From Chimonanthus salicifolius (lineage: Eukaryota > Streptophyta > Magnoliopsida > Laurales > Calycanthaceae): a stretch of DNA of 64,000 nt. Below, piece after piece: positions 1-12,291 of the stretch (position 1 is the first letter of the stretch; every line of letters begins with the position of its first letter). The notes below the pieces were generated by a model. The model worked only from the letters and a program-made list of their open reading frames with translations. It searched no databases and was not told the DNA's origin. Position numbers and translations under genes: made by a program. The stretch covers positions 71,196,781 to 71,260,780 of the forward strand of contig CM023539.1 of NCBI GenBank assembly GCA_013350335.1. The letters are read 5' to 3'.

Positions 1-1377
1 CATGACTTTAAACTTGATTTTGGTGCTTAAAAAAATAACTTTAGTGCGTCCACCCAACCCACTTAGAATGCAACCATAATATGTTCAACTCAATACATCA
101 TGTTAATCTTTTTATTTTTCTTTTCTTACGTTAAAACAAAAAAAAAAAAAATCTTTGTAGAAAATCTAAAGAATTTAAGAAAAAAAAACATGTTGAACTA
201 ATTTTTTATAACGACAGAGAATGAAGCCCAAACAGGAATGAGGTGGTGAAGTAGAGCTCAAAAGCTAACCCTAGAAGGATTGCTTCATTTTCTTTATAAC
301 GCATAAGATTTAATGCTTGATTTGCTTAAGTATAATAAAAGGAAGGTGATTAAACATTTGGGCTTGATTGTGAGCCCATTAACCTCGCCCTTTCTAAGTG
401 AACACCGTGAGTCTAGGTTTGTCTCTTCAAAAGGTCCTAAAACAACATATTTTCGTCGTCAGCTTGTAAGTCATCCACAGCTACAGGGAGTTCACAGAAG
501 TTCTTCTCAGGCGATTAAAGTTTCTAGACATGGAGATTTTTCACAGTGGATAATGGCGATTGGAGAGGGGGGTTCTACTCTTACAAGGGACGCTTCTCCA
601 CGGGGGTACAAGGGGGTAGTGACGGCAAATGGAAGCAAGTGGTTTTGCAGAGTTCTCTGGATGGGCCTACAATGTCTAAGGGGTCGATCAGTTGGGTAGG
701 ACGCAGTGAAAGCAGGAGGTGATCTTGCATTGGCTGTCAACACGGAAACCTTTGATGATGATAAATTGATGCTAGTTGGGGCTATTCTTGGTATCTCCTT
801 GCAGAAGATGGTCTTTCTTCATATTTGAACCTATAATCCCACAACTCTACAGTCATTTTTGGCTCACATCTGTAAGGCACGATTTTGAGTTTGAATACCA
901 GTGGAACTCTCTGAGACCTATCTTTGGTCTTGTTGAATAGAGGCTTATGTGTTTATCTGTTTTATTGTTCCTCATCGGACTTCGGCATCTTCTTTGAATC
1001 AGTTTCTCTATGCGGTAGACTTCTGTAAAGGATTCTCTTTACTTCATGTGTCTTCTGAAGCATTACCAGCGTTTCTTCCCTTTGTCGCCAGCACTTTTGC
1101 GCTCTGCCTTTTCTTTGGAGAGCTAGACCTTCATATTGTGGTGTTGCAGTTTTGTTGTTTCAAGAATTGAGTTTCCATCGTTCCTTCTCCTGTATTTGTT
1201 CCCGTACATGTTCTTGCGAGACGTCGCTGGTTCCAATTTTGGCTTTTTTGCTAAGGTGGGGGTCGGTCTTTTGAGATTCTTGTTGATCTGCATTCGGTCC
1301 ATCAAATGGCATCACTATTGAATCGTTAAGTTGAATATGTTCAAACTCAAGTGGGACCCACTTGAGTTTGTGGGGGG
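1..1377. other. Unidentified region left of an LTR
   Basis: No gene could be recognised. An open stretch near 313-699 reads on the plus strand, but alternative frames over 560-700 look equally or more protein-like (a Trp/Gly/Tyr-rich stretch), as in decayed retroelement coding sequence. The block ends in a G-rich tract directly before the LTR start at 1378, so part of it may be the internal 3' end of that element. A perfect 14 bp inverted repeat with a 1 bp centre lies at 1342-1370. Confidence 0.3.
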
Positions 1378-1553
1378 TGTTGAGATATATAATGATTTAT
1401 TAAAGATGTATTTCCATTTATGGTTGATAGGATTAGATTATGATTGATTGTGTAATCTCTTAATTAGGAAATTAGGGTCCTCACATGTTGTGAGAGATTA
1501 TCCGTTGTACTCTATATATACAAGAGAGTTAATTTTCTTCATCACTTCAACAC
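1378..1553 (+). mobile_element. Probable short copia-like LTR
   Basis: The ~176 bp segment starts TGTTGAGATATA and ends TTCAACA, the TG...CA form usual for Ty1/copia LTRs. A six-G polypurine tract (1372-1377) lies directly upstream, as expected for a 3' LTR, and a TATA-like CTATATATA lies near 1512. No matching 5' LTR or target duplication was found, so it is a partial element or a chance likeness. Confidence 0.45.
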
Positions 1554-2352
1554 AGCCAGCTCCAAGTCGTTGGGTCCAGCAAGTTTGCTATGAACAAAGT
1601 GATTGGTGCCTTTCCACAGTTTGTCCTCCCGGTCACCTGAAGCCATCCTCCACTAGCAGCATTTTCTTGATTCCCTTGGTGATTCTGCCTCCTTGAATGG
1701 TGTCATGTTTTCAAATTTAGTTGCAACCTTGTGTAAGAAAACTCAAATTTGCAAGTTGTATTTCCTTCCAACTGGAATTTTCCAAGGTTGTAGCATTTCC
1801 AATGGAGTCTGTCCTTAAATATATATTATGATGTTGTGGACATCTTTCCATTGAACTCTTATTGCCATGTCTTAGCCGGTGGATGCATGTAAACTGGCAA
1901 AAGAAAAAGCCAAGTAATTACGATAAATTTTATAGCCATTTTCTCCCAGTTTGCCTATATAGCAACTAGCACAATCCGGTTGATGGACAATAGTGAAATC
2001 TGTACAAGCCAGTGCATCATAATAATCTACTAATGATAAGAAAGTGACAGATGAATGCCACAGTTTAAGACGTTCATCCATATCCACTAAACTGTAAGAA
2101 AGTTAAAAGCAAATGCAATATCAAATGTTGGATAGCATAAAACACAACCTAAAAGATACAAACAATAAGAATAATGATAATAATAATAATAATCCCTACA
2201 GGAATAGGCTTCTTACATCATGAACCTTCACTAGAAGACAGATAGTGTCTCTATTTACTTTGCCATTCACTGTTCTGACAAGAAGAACAGAATAAGAAAT
2301 GTTCAGAGTTATTGTTTCTTTGATAAACAAAATGCATGAAATTACAAAGAAA
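1554..2352. other. Non-coding region with an AAT microsatellite
   Basis: A short (AAT/AATA)n tract lies near 2171-2194. A 71-codon minus-strand open frame at 1872-2087 resembles no family I know and has no visible gene context. Otherwise nothing was recognised. Confidence 0.3.
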
Positions 2353-5300
2353 GCATCCTACACCCACTTCCCCTCCCCAAACAAAAACAAGAAATCATCA
2401 AATCAAATTTTATCAAAAAGTACTGTAACAAAAATGTAAAGATATAAAATATTGACACGTTATATAATTCACATTGAGCAAATATTATATGTTAAGATCG
2501 CAAAAAATTTAAAATTTAGTGCAAAATCTCAATTCTTCTCGGCCTAACTCGGTTGACTCGAAAAAACTTAAGACATTGTACAATTTAAGAAAATCAATAA
2601 AACTCAGCAAAACTCGGTAAAAGTCGAAAAACCAACAAACTCAAATCAATCTATAACCAAGTGAAGATGAAGTTTTGAGATTTTGAACGATTTCAATAAT
2701 TACGATCTTTTATGCTACATCTTTCTCACTATGCTAAAAGTGAAACGTCCTAAGCCTTAGCATCCTTAAAAACTATCATCATTTTAATCTATTACCATCA
2801 ACACATTTCAAACCATAATCTATTACCCTCATCAAATTCACCAATCATTATCACCATAATAAAGAAATGGAAATGAAAATGAAAAGATGATAAAGAAAGA
2901 CATACCTATAGTGATGTCCACAATTTCTTCTAACGTGCGTAAGCTTTAAATGGAACATGGTTCAACGTCTTCATCACAACCTTCATCACCATAATCTATT
3001 TACCATCATCAACACGCTATCACTATACATTAAAAAAAAAGACAGAAAAAGAAATACTTGAACGCAATCACCAACCCCATATGGTGCGCAATCACCGCCG
3101 CCACTGGGCACAATAAATAAAATACGAAATAATCGAATCAAATTGTAATAAATTGTACTTGAATAACAATATAAAGGCATTCAATACTCACATGTTACGT
3201 AATTAATAATGATCAAACATGCAATTGATCACGTGTTAGTCACTTCTTCTCATGTGTTAATGACTTTAATGCAATCATCTATCTAACATCATCACCATCA
3301 TTAAATTATCATAATTAAAAAAGGAAAATACATACAAAATAAAAAAAGGCATACCAATAATGACTGATGTCGCTGACTTGTTGTAGTGCTTGAAAACATG
3401 TAATTGATTGTGTTTCCATCCCTTTGTCACAAAATATATCCTACACCCACTCCCCCTCCCCAAACAAAACAAGAAATCATCAAATCAATTTCTATCAGAA
3501 ACTACCGTAACAAAAATGTAAAGATATAAAGTATTGACACGTTATATAATTCACATTGAGCAAATATTATATGTTAAGATCGCAAAAAATTTAAAATTTA
3601 GTGCAAAATCTCAATTTTTCTCGGCGTAACTCGGTTGACTCGAAAAAACTTAAGACATTGTACAATTTAAGAAACTCGGGAAAACTCGGTAAAAGTCGAA
3701 AAACCAACAAACTCAAATCAATCTATAACCAAGTGAAGATGAAGTTATGAGATTTTGAACTATTTTAATAATTACGATCTTTCATGCAACATCTTTCTCA
3801 CTATGCTAAAAGTGAAACGTCCTAAGCCTTAACATCCTTAAAAACTATCATCATTTTAATCCATTACCATCAACACAAATCAAACCATAATCTATTACCC
3901 TCATCAAATTCACCAATCATTATCACCATAATAAAGAAATGGAAATGAAAATGAAAAGGATGATGAAGAAAGACATACCTGTAGTGATGTCCATAATTTC
4001 TTCTAATGTGCGTAAGCTTTAAATGGAACATGGCTCAACGTCTTCATCACAACCTTCATCACCATAATCTATTTACCATCATCAACACACTATCATTATA
4101 CATAAAAAAAAAAAGAGACAGAAAAAGAAATACTTGAACGCATTCACCAACCCCATATGGTGCGCAATCACCTCCGCCACTGGGCACAATAAATAAAATA
4201 CGAAATAATCGATTCAAATTCTAATAAGTTGTACTATAATAACAATATAAAGACATTCAATACTCACATGTTACGTAATTAATGATGATCAAACATGCAA
4301 TTGATCACGTGTTAGTCACTTCTTCTCATGTGTTAATGACTTTAATGCAATCATCTATCTAACATCATCACCATCATTAAATTATCATAATTAAAAAAGG
4401 CAAACACATACAAATTAAAAAAAGGCATACCAATAATGACTGATGTCGCTGACTTGTTGTAGTGCTTGAAAACATGTAACTGATTGTGTTTCCATCCCTT
4501 TGTCACAAAATATATCCTACACCCACTCCCCCTCCCCAAACAAAATAAGAAATCATCAAATCAATTTCTATCAGAAACTACCGTAACAAAAATGTAAAGA
4601 TATAAAGTATTGACACGTTATATAATTCACATTGAGCAAATATTATATGTTAAGATCGTAAAAAATTTAAAATTTAGTCTAAAATCTCAATTCTTCTCGG
4701 CCTAACTTGGTTGACTCGAAAAAATTTAAGACATTGTATAATTTAAGAAAATCAATAAAACTCGGAAAAACTCGGTAAAAGTCGAAAAACCAACAAACTC
4801 AAATCAATCTATAATCAAGTGAAGATGAAGTTTTGAGATTTTGAACTATTTTAATAATTACGATCTTTAATGTTACATCTCTCTCACTATGCCAAAAGTG
4901 AAACGTCCTAAGCCTTATCATCCTCAAAAACTATCATCATTTTAATCCATTACCATCAACACATTTCAAACCATAATCTATTACCCTCATCAAATTCACC
5001 AATCATTATCACCATAATAAAGAAATGGAAATGAAAATGAAAAGGATGATGAAGAAACACATACCTGTAGTGATGACCATAATTTCTTCTAATGTGCGTA
5101 AGCTTTAAATGGAACATAGTTCAACGTCTTCATCACAACCTTCATCGCCATAATCTATTTACCATCATCAACACACTATCATTATACAATAAAAAAAAAA
5201 GACAGAAAAAGAAATACCTGAACGCAATCACCAACCCCATATGGTGCGCAATGACCTCCGCCACTGGGCACAATAAATAAAATAAGAAATAATCGATTCA

Positions 5301-6645
5301 AATTCTAATAAGTTGTACTACGATAACAATATAAAGATATTCAATACTTACATGTTACGTAATTAATAATGATCAAACATGCAATTGATCACGTGTTAGT
5401 CACTTCTTCTCATGTGTTAATGACTTTAATGAAATCATCTATCTAACATCATCACAATCATTAAATTATCATAATTAAAAAAGGCAAACAAATACAAATT
5501 ACAAAAAGGCGTACCAATAATGACTGATGTCGCTGACTTGTTATAGTGCTTGAAAACATGTAATTGATTGCGTTTCCATCCCTTTATCACAAAATATATC
5601 CTACACCCACTCCCCCTCCCCAAACAAAACAAGAAATCATCAAATGAATTTCTATCAGAAACTACCGTAACAAAAATGTAAAGATATAAAGTATTGACAC
5701 GTTGTATAATTTACATTGAGCAAATATTATATGTTAAGATCGTAAAAAATTTATAATTTAGTCCAAAATCTCAATTATTCTCGGCCCAACTCGGTTGACT
5801 CGAAAAAACTCAAGACATTATACAATTTAAGAAAATCAATAAAACTCGGGAAAACTCGGTAAAAGTCGAAAAACCAACAAACTCATATGAATCTATAACC
5901 AAGTGAAGATGAAGTTTTGAGATTTTGAACTATTTTAATAATTACGATCTTTCATGTTACATCTTTCTCACTATGTTAAAAGTGAAACGTCCTAAGCCTT
6001 ATCATTCTTAAAAACTATCATTATTTTAATCCATTACCATCAACACATTTCAAACCATAATCTATTACCCTCATCAAATTCACCAATCATTATCACCATA
6101 ATAAATAAATGGAAATGAAAATGAAAAGGATGCTGAAGAAAGACATACCTGTAGTGATGTCCATAATTTCTTCTAATGTGCGTAAGCTTTAAATGGAACA
6201 TGGTTCAACGTCTTCATCACAGCCTTCATCACCATAATCTATTTACCATCATCAACACACTATCATTATACATAAAAAAAAAAAAAGACAGAAAAAGAAA
6301 TACTTGAACGCAATCACCAACCCCATATGGTGCGCAATCACCTCCGCCACTGGGCACAATAAATAAAATACGAAATAATCGAATCAAATTCTAATAAGTT
6401 GTACTATAATAACAATATAAAGGCATTCAATACTCACATGTTACGTAATTAATAATGATCAAACATGCAATTGATCACGTGTTAGTCACTTCTTCTCATG
6501 TGTTAATGACTTTAATGCAATCATCTATCTAACATCATCACCATCATTAAATTATCATAATTAAAAAAGGCAAACACATACAAATTAAAAAAAGGCATAC
6601 CAATAATGACTGATGTCGATGACTTGTTATAGTGCTTGAAAACAT
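2353..6645 (-). repeat. Satellite array 1, four ~1.08 kb monomers
   Basis: The landmark ATCCTACACCC recurs near 2355, 3438, 4514 and 5598, giving monomers of 1076-1084 bp that are very similar. The array is the reverse complement of the one at 55751-64000. It begins and ends at almost the same monomer phase, so it is close to exactly four units. The right edge joins straight into a kinase exon at 6646. Each monomer keeps a ~62-65 codon minus-strand open frame, which I read as a result of homogenisation and not as a gene. Confidence 0.9.
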
Positions 6646-6980
6646 GGTCTCTGCATGAAGTAATGTCCTTGAATTTGATGACATGGTCACTTGGCTGTTT
6701 GTATATGTAGTAGCAGATGAGGTAGAAGTATCACTCATAAAGTTACTAACATCCCTAAAAGGAAGATCTGTTAGGTAACCTGGCTTTGATGTTACAGTGG
6801 ACACTTAAATGTCACCTAACAGCATCCCTATCACCCGTGACATGGGAGGGCGAAGTGTTGTTGAGGCTTGAATGCATAAAAGGGCTACACGTATCATGCG
6901 AAGAGCTTCTCCTTCATCAAACTTCGAGAGTGTTGGGTCAACTAATTCCAATGTGGGTTGTTTTCATATAGATGCCAAGC
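6646..6980 (-). pseudogene. Kinase C-lobe last exon, copy 1, truncated
   Basis: The acceptor CTTAG precedes codons for AWHLYENNPH. One T is missing after CCACAT (near 6951) compared with the frame needed for LELVDP, which shifts the frame. Further on RVALLCIQAS and LRPP, typical of kinase subdomain XI, are readable. At 6806-6808 the GAA of copy 2 (GDIEVSTVTS) is TAA, a nonsense change. The final ~50 bp of coding sequence are replaced by satellite at 6645, so the last open frame runs on into satellite and stops near 6547. Confidence 0.85.
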
Positions 6981-8605
6981 CTAAGATTTCATAGGAAATC
7001 AAACAGCAGATTACACATTGAAATATTAAAGTTTAAGAAACAATATAGTCATTAACCATAATTAAGGAAAAATTAATGTATAGTACATGTTGAACTATTG
7101 AATATGTACAGTTCAATAAAACTGAATAAATTTGAAATATAGTTCAGGAAGGACAAACATCTTTCTGTACAAATCCATTTCTAAAAATTAGCTAGCTATA
7201 TTAAGTAGTTATTGTTGTTGAAATGATATTCATAATATTTTATTTGATCTATGATTCTTAAATGAGTGCCAAAAATATGAAGTGTAAGTATTTCCAAAAT
7301 GAAAATGCAGTATCAGAGATAATAAATGCTTAGATCATACCTATGTGTAAGTGAAAATTTCCAACCTAGCTCAAAAGCTCAAACGAGCACCATAAGCTCC
7401 AAGCTAAGTGGGAAGCATGCCATCTCTCCCCAACTCTTAATACCCTCCACCATCCCCCTCGACTTGGATTCATACTCAATTTGTTCCCATTCTAAGCTAT
7501 ACTTGTGCATTAACAAATTCTACACACGCTAACCTTTATGATAGCCTTTAAAACCATATTCAAGCTGTCTCTAGAAGGTCCTTATCCAAGAATAGAGCTT
7601 TTGATGAAACCATTTCCATGATCACGAAGTGAGCTCTGCATTTGTTGCACACATGCATGGGCTAGTTGCCTAGAATATATAGAAAAATGTATGTATACAT
7701 GTATGGGGGTGTGGAGAATCTAGACCATAGTTGGAAAGAAGGCCCATAGGGTTTAGAAGTCATCCACCTATGATTAATCAATCATCTATACCACCATTTT
7801 CTGCTAAAGTTCAATTTTGATATGGTTCAACATCCATCTACTGATCTTGATTGTTGAATTGAATGACACCAAAGAAATGTATTAAACAACTAAATGTTGA
7901 AGCCCCAAAATCAAGGTTAATGATGACTTGATGGGACCCATTTTGATAACTTCTAAGATCACATAATTCATGCCTAATCATCCCATCTAACATGTCAAAG
8001 AGTGGGTCCAGCACTGACATGTCATGTCAAAACCCAAGCTACAATGCTGAGATTGGTTTAATATCTCATGGGATGTCCACAAACAGAACAGCTCATATGT
8101 CTATACCCAATATGGGAAGTCATTTTCTGGTGCGTGCATGCACAACAACACACACATACACACACAAATGTAACTCCGTCTCTTCCTGAATTGAATACCT
8201 ACCCAAATTAGACATCAGTCTAACTGATATCCACCATTGAATTATGTACCAAAAAATACTTACATGCAGATTGCAATATTGGTATGGTAGAAAATCATAA
8301 CAGTATCAAATCCAACATAATGTCTAAATTTTTGCCACTACAAGCAGGGATAATAAGCTTCCATTCTACCAAAATACTAAAAGCACTTTTAGTTTTGGTT
8401 ACATACAATCTTACCCTAATTTTTAGTCAATTATTAACAGAGACTAGAATAATTTGGGCACTGCATCTTACTGAATCTGTAGGTATGTGTATTTGTTTTT
8501 AGTTTTGAATGAATGAAGAATATATGTATATTTTGAGAATTACAATTGCCAACCAAATTCAATTGGTATTAGTACTTTTTAACACAATTCTTTAATGAGA
8601 CATAC
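6981..8605. other. Kinase intron, copy 1
   Basis: This is an intron between kinase exons, AT-rich and without recognised coding sequence. A short CA-rich run lies near 8145-8167. The same sequence recurs at 25968-27588 with small indels. Confidence 0.6.
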
Positions 8606-8756
8606 CCATTCAAGGAGATACATCTTCTCAAGATCCACACTCGTGCTCGAGTTTGGCCGTCCACTTAGAATCTCAAAAGCAACTACTCCAAATGCAAAAA
8701 CATCAGCCTTTTCTGTCAAATGCCCGTGCATTGCATATTCCAGTGCAAGATAGCCA
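8606..8756 (-). pseudogene. Kinase exon with APE motif mutated, copy 1
   Basis: This 151 bp exon encodes [20 protein letters not shown] and then [14 protein letters not shown]...LLEW. It covers the end of the activation segment and subdomain IX (the D of KADVF). The near-invariant APE motif reads ALE, because CCG became CTG; copy 2 keeps APE. The acceptor ends TTGAAG and the donor is GTATGT. Confidence 0.9.
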
Positions 8757-9220
8757 CTTCAAGAAGTCCACAAGTGTATGATAATCAGTGCAGATGAGTT
8801 AGCAGTGACGACAATGTATATTTTAAGATGGATAAGCAACAATAAAAGATAACATTAGAAAAAAAACACATTTGGGAGACATTGAACACAGCCGAATTTA
8901 TGAGAAAATGAGGTAAAGTTGTTTATGTGGTCTGGGATGTAGATGGAAGACTGAAAGGTTGCAAGTAGAAAGAACAAGGAGAAGAAGGAGGTCATTGGAA
9001 ATATGAGTAAAAGGGGTAAGGAAGAATACTATAGATTTTTGGGTAAGAGGAAATGGTTATTGATAGCAAAGAATAGGAGAGTACAAGTCAAAAAGTAGGC
9101 TTCAGATAGTAAGAATTAGTGGCTATTATGATGCTGATACTGACTGGATGATCAATGTAAACCTACATTACAAATAAAAAGTCATGATAAGTTGAAAACA
9201 AGAGGACCAGAAGTGCTTAC
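8757..9220. other. Kinase intron, copy 1
   Basis: Intron between the DFG and APE exons, AT-rich, no other feature recognised. Equivalent to 27740-28195, where several homopolymers are one base shorter. Confidence 0.6.
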
Positions 9221-9452
9221 ATAGTCCCTGCAACACGTGTACTTATGGGGGTCGCTTTGTCATCATAAAGCTTAGCTAAACCAAAATCTGAAATCTTGGG
9301 GTTCAGATCAGCATCAAGCAGAATATTGCTGCCCTTCACATCTCTATGTATAATTCGAGGCCTTGATTCCTCATGAAGGTAAGCTAAACCTCTTGCTGTC
9401 CCCAAGCATATCTCAAAGCGAGTTTGCCAATCAAGATGCAAATTGTTCTTTC
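9221..9452 (-). pseudogene. Kinase catalytic-loop and DFG exon, copy 1
   Basis: This 232 bp exon has an acceptor TTGCAG and a donor GTAAGC. It starts [20 protein letters not shown], then [40 protein letters not shown] and [16 protein letters not shown]. The catalytic HRD, the following VK and the metal-binding DFG are all present and the frame is open, so this exon alone looks competent. Copy 2 of the same exon has at least three frameshifts. Confidence 0.92.
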
Positions 9453-10070
9453 CTGCAATGCAATGCTGCATTAGTACTGTTGTTCTATATTGATACAAAT
9501 AAGAAAGGAAAATAAGTAGGGTCATTTTCATCGCATGAAAAAGATCTTGAGTTGATGCATTCCATGAGGTTCAGTTAAAAGAAAAATAACAAAATTATTG
9601 TTTATACTGATGTTGGTACCCATTAGTATTCCCTCCCTGTTGGATAATTCACTTCTCAACAAACTAATATGTTCAGATGGTGAGAATCAACATGAGATGG
9701 GCTATTTAAAAAATATCTCCTGTATGGGATATTTTTGTTGCCTATTAGTATCAAGTGGCTTGCAAATGAATAGCTACCAAAATGTCATAGTGGAGAATCT
9801 AAAAGTTATCTCCATCCACGATAGATTCCACCATTGAAATGGTTTGGATCACCAACAAATTGGTATCTTACTCTGTGTCTCACACACACCCATACACTGA
9901 AGGTTTAGAAAAATGGTTCAATCAAGTTCATAAACTTGATTTCAGAGTCATCTTTACTTTGTTCTTGGAAAGAATTCTTTTATATGCTTCTATGTTTAGC
10001 TTATCAAAACAGAATGACACCAAAAGAAAAAAAAAGTACTACATAAAAAAGAAATGGCATGGCTCTATAC
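9453..10070. other. Kinase intron, copy 1
   Basis: Intron without recognised coding sequence or mobile element. Plus-strand open frames here (9598-10084) are chance frames: copy 2 disrupts them with indels. Confidence 0.6.
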
Positions 10071-10281
10071 CAAAAAGTGCCTGATCAAGACTCTTGTTTT
10101 CCAGATATTCATAAACTAGGAGTTGTTTGTCTCCTTCAATGCAACATCCATACAATTTCACAAGGTTTCGTTGTTGAACAGCAGATATAGCAGAAATTTC
10201 AGCTATGAACTGGTCTTTTCCTTGATGAGATGCTACTGAGAGTTGCTTCACAGCTACTATCCGCCCATCTGTAAGTGGACC
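10071..10281 (-). pseudogene. Kinase N-lobe exon (VAVK), copy 1
   Basis: This 211 bp exon has an acceptor TTGCAG and a donor GTATAG. It encodes GPLTDGRIVAVKQLSVASHQ and on to RNLVKLYGCCIEGDKQLLVY and ENKSLDQALFG. The ATP-anchoring Lys (VAVK) and the alpha-C Glu (FIAEI) are present. The upstream exon with the glycine-rich loop (GEGGFGxVYK in this family) was not found in the following 6 kb, so this kinase cannot bind ATP normally as it stands. Confidence 0.92.
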
Positions 10282-10718
10282 CTGCAATATATGACATATC
10301 CATGAAAAGGAAAATAACTAGCCTTATAATAGGTGGCTTTCATGTGTATATGTACATGTGAACATACATTTATTGTAAGTGGAGTAAAATAACTCGGGAA
10401 TAAACAAAGGCATCATATCCTTCGTCACCTAGCACCCCTTCATATCATTTTTTACCCCTTCCATCCAAGTTTTTAAAGGTCTACACCTCCTCCTCGTCCC
10501 TTCTACTTGCGTGCTCTCAATTTTTCATCAAGGGCTGTTTCTGGTCTCCTAATATATGCCCAAACCATATGAGGTGACTTCCCTCAATTTCTCATCTATT
10601 GGTGTTGCTTCAAATATTTCTTTATGTGTTCATTGCTAATTCTATTTTCTAGCATACCTCTACTCATCCATTTTAGAATATGCTTTCTATTACTATTACC
10701 TTGCACACTTCTTTTTCC

Positions 10719-11040
10719 TTTTTTTGAAAGGTAACTTCATTAATCACAAACACAATACAAGAAAAAGGCAGGCAACAAAAGACCCACCACACAGAGAATT
10801 ACCAAAACATACAAGTAAAAACCCGCCCCAAATTACAAAAAATTATTGAATATTTCCGTAGTTAAAGTCAACCCCTAACCAGCCATATCATCTACAACAA
10901 AATTAGCTGACCGAGGAGCCCAAATAATCTTAAAATCACAAGTAGCAATAGAATGTCGAATCCTCTTGATTTTATCCAAAAAAATCCAATGGTACTGAGG
11001 CCCCGAAACCACCCCACCACAATCTTAGAATCGCCTTTGA
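10719..11040 (-). mobile_element. LINE 3' fragment with RNase H remnant
   Basis: Read on the minus strand, GDSKIVVGWF and then, one frame away, DKIKRI...IIWAPRSAN...VDDMAG match the end of the RNase H domain (RVT_3 type) of plant L1-like retrotransposons. The T-rich start at 10719-10725 is the poly(A) end. One frameshift separates the two parts. The fragment lies in the kinase intron, in the same orientation as the gene, and is also at 29685-30010. Confidence 0.75.
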
Positions 11041-12244
11041 AGCAGCCTGAGTAGGATTAGGTTGGGTAAGAATGGGTGACTCGGTCGATAGGATTTGATC
11101 GGGTTAGGTGAATGGAGTTAATGGGTATTTAATGAGAAAAACTTGGGATTTAAATGGGCTAATTGGAGATTAAATGGGCAAAAGGGGGTTAGATGCTACA
11201 TGGGTGCATGAATAAGGTTGATGGCATCTAACGAATTGACGGGTGTAATGTATCACATGGTGGGGCAGATGGTGGTCAACAGGTATGTCTTGGGTAGTCA
11301 AAGGGTTGGTGAGATTATAATAAAGAAAACGAAGGGGAGGAAAAGGGTTAGGTTGAGTGGGAAGAGGGACAGTGGTCAAAGTTGGAAAGGGTGAGATGGA
11401 GAAACGAGGAAAAAGGGAGATGGAACTGGCAACAGAATCGGCCAGCAAAGGTAGCAGGCATAGACGTGGGAGGGCGACAAGGAGGTTGAAGTGTGGACAT
11501 TCAAAGGGTTGCGCATAGGTGGGGGAGGCGATGGTAGGAACTGGGTGTGTAGGGTCTGGTTGTGGCTTGGCTGAGAAAGACGCATTGGTGAACAGGACGG
11601 CCAATTTGGTGTTGGGTTAGAGATGTAGGAGATGGAGGCAAGGTTGTTGGATCTGATTGGTTTTGGAGGAAGGGTTGTGGGCGGCAATGGAGAAGATCTG
11701 GGTGAATGGGAATGGTGGGTTGGTTGATTGGCAGGGCCTACCCTGGCTATATAGGCGGCATAGGCCGCCGCCTAGGGCCCTCCAAAATAAGTCTAAAAAA
11801 TAACCTGCAGTAGGCCCCCTGATTTTAGGGCCTCTGCAGTAGGGCCCCATCTTAACAGTTTTGCCTAGGGCCTCTGAGATTTTAGGGTATCTCAGGGTTG
11901 GCACTGTCGATTGGGTGGCTGGGTGACAATGGGAATGGAAGTGGGTCCAGTCAAAACCATGAGTGAATGGGAAATTAATGCATGGGTGGTAAATAGAGAT
12001 GGGTTCGTTTGGTGTTGGCATCAATGGTTGGAAGATGGTGTTGTAGCAGACACTTGGCTCGAATCTGGTGGTCGGTAGGCAATGGTTGTGATGGCAAATC
12101 TGAGGGACATAACAACTTTTGGTGAAGGCAGAGAAGATGGTGACTCATGTTGGCAACGCCTTTGTTTGGGTTGCTCCAACATGGACGAAATCTGAGTAAC
12201 ACGGGATATGGGGTCTCGCGAGATGTAGATCTGGGAGCCCTAAA
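11041..12244. other. Unidentified G-rich intronic block with MITE inside
   Basis: The plus strand is G-rich with many GGGT/GGTT words. The minus strand therefore shows long Pro-rich open frames in more than one overlapping frame. These are not conserved between the two copies, since indels shift them, so they do not look coding. The block is also at 30011-31199. Its origin is not recognised; it may be an old retroelement piece. Confidence 0.4.
11724..11914. mobile_element. hAT-type MITE, copy 1
   Basis: The 175 bp element occupies 11732-11906. The left end CAGGGCCTACCCTGG and the right end, reverse-complemented CAGTGCCAACCCTGA, form imperfect terminal inverted repeats. It is flanked by 8 bp duplications: TTGATTGG at 11724-11731 and TCGATTGG at 11907-11914, one mismatch. 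An 8 bp duplication and CAG-starting ends are hallmarks of the hAT superfamily. There is no coding capacity, so it was moved in trans. Confidence 0.85.
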
Positions 12245-12291
12245 TGTAACGACCCATCCCGCTAACACAATATTGTCCGCTTTGAGCCTAC

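Noticed and set aside
313..699. 128-codon plus-strand open frame
   Set aside because: No recognisable domain; other frames of the same stretch look at least as protein-like, suggesting decayed retroelement sequence.
1872..2087. 71-codon minus-strand frame as a gene
   Set aside because: No homology recognised, no splice or promoter context, and the length is within chance for this DNA.
2353..6645. CRISPR-like or rDNA spacer array
   Set aside because: The unit is ~1.07 kb with no short repeat/spacer structure and no rRNA sequence; it is a plain satellite.
11170..12268. Overlapping minus-strand frames of 97-144 codons, Pro/His/Ser-rich
   Set aside because: They are side effects of a G-rich plus strand, overlap each other in different frames, span a MITE, and are broken by indels in the second copy.
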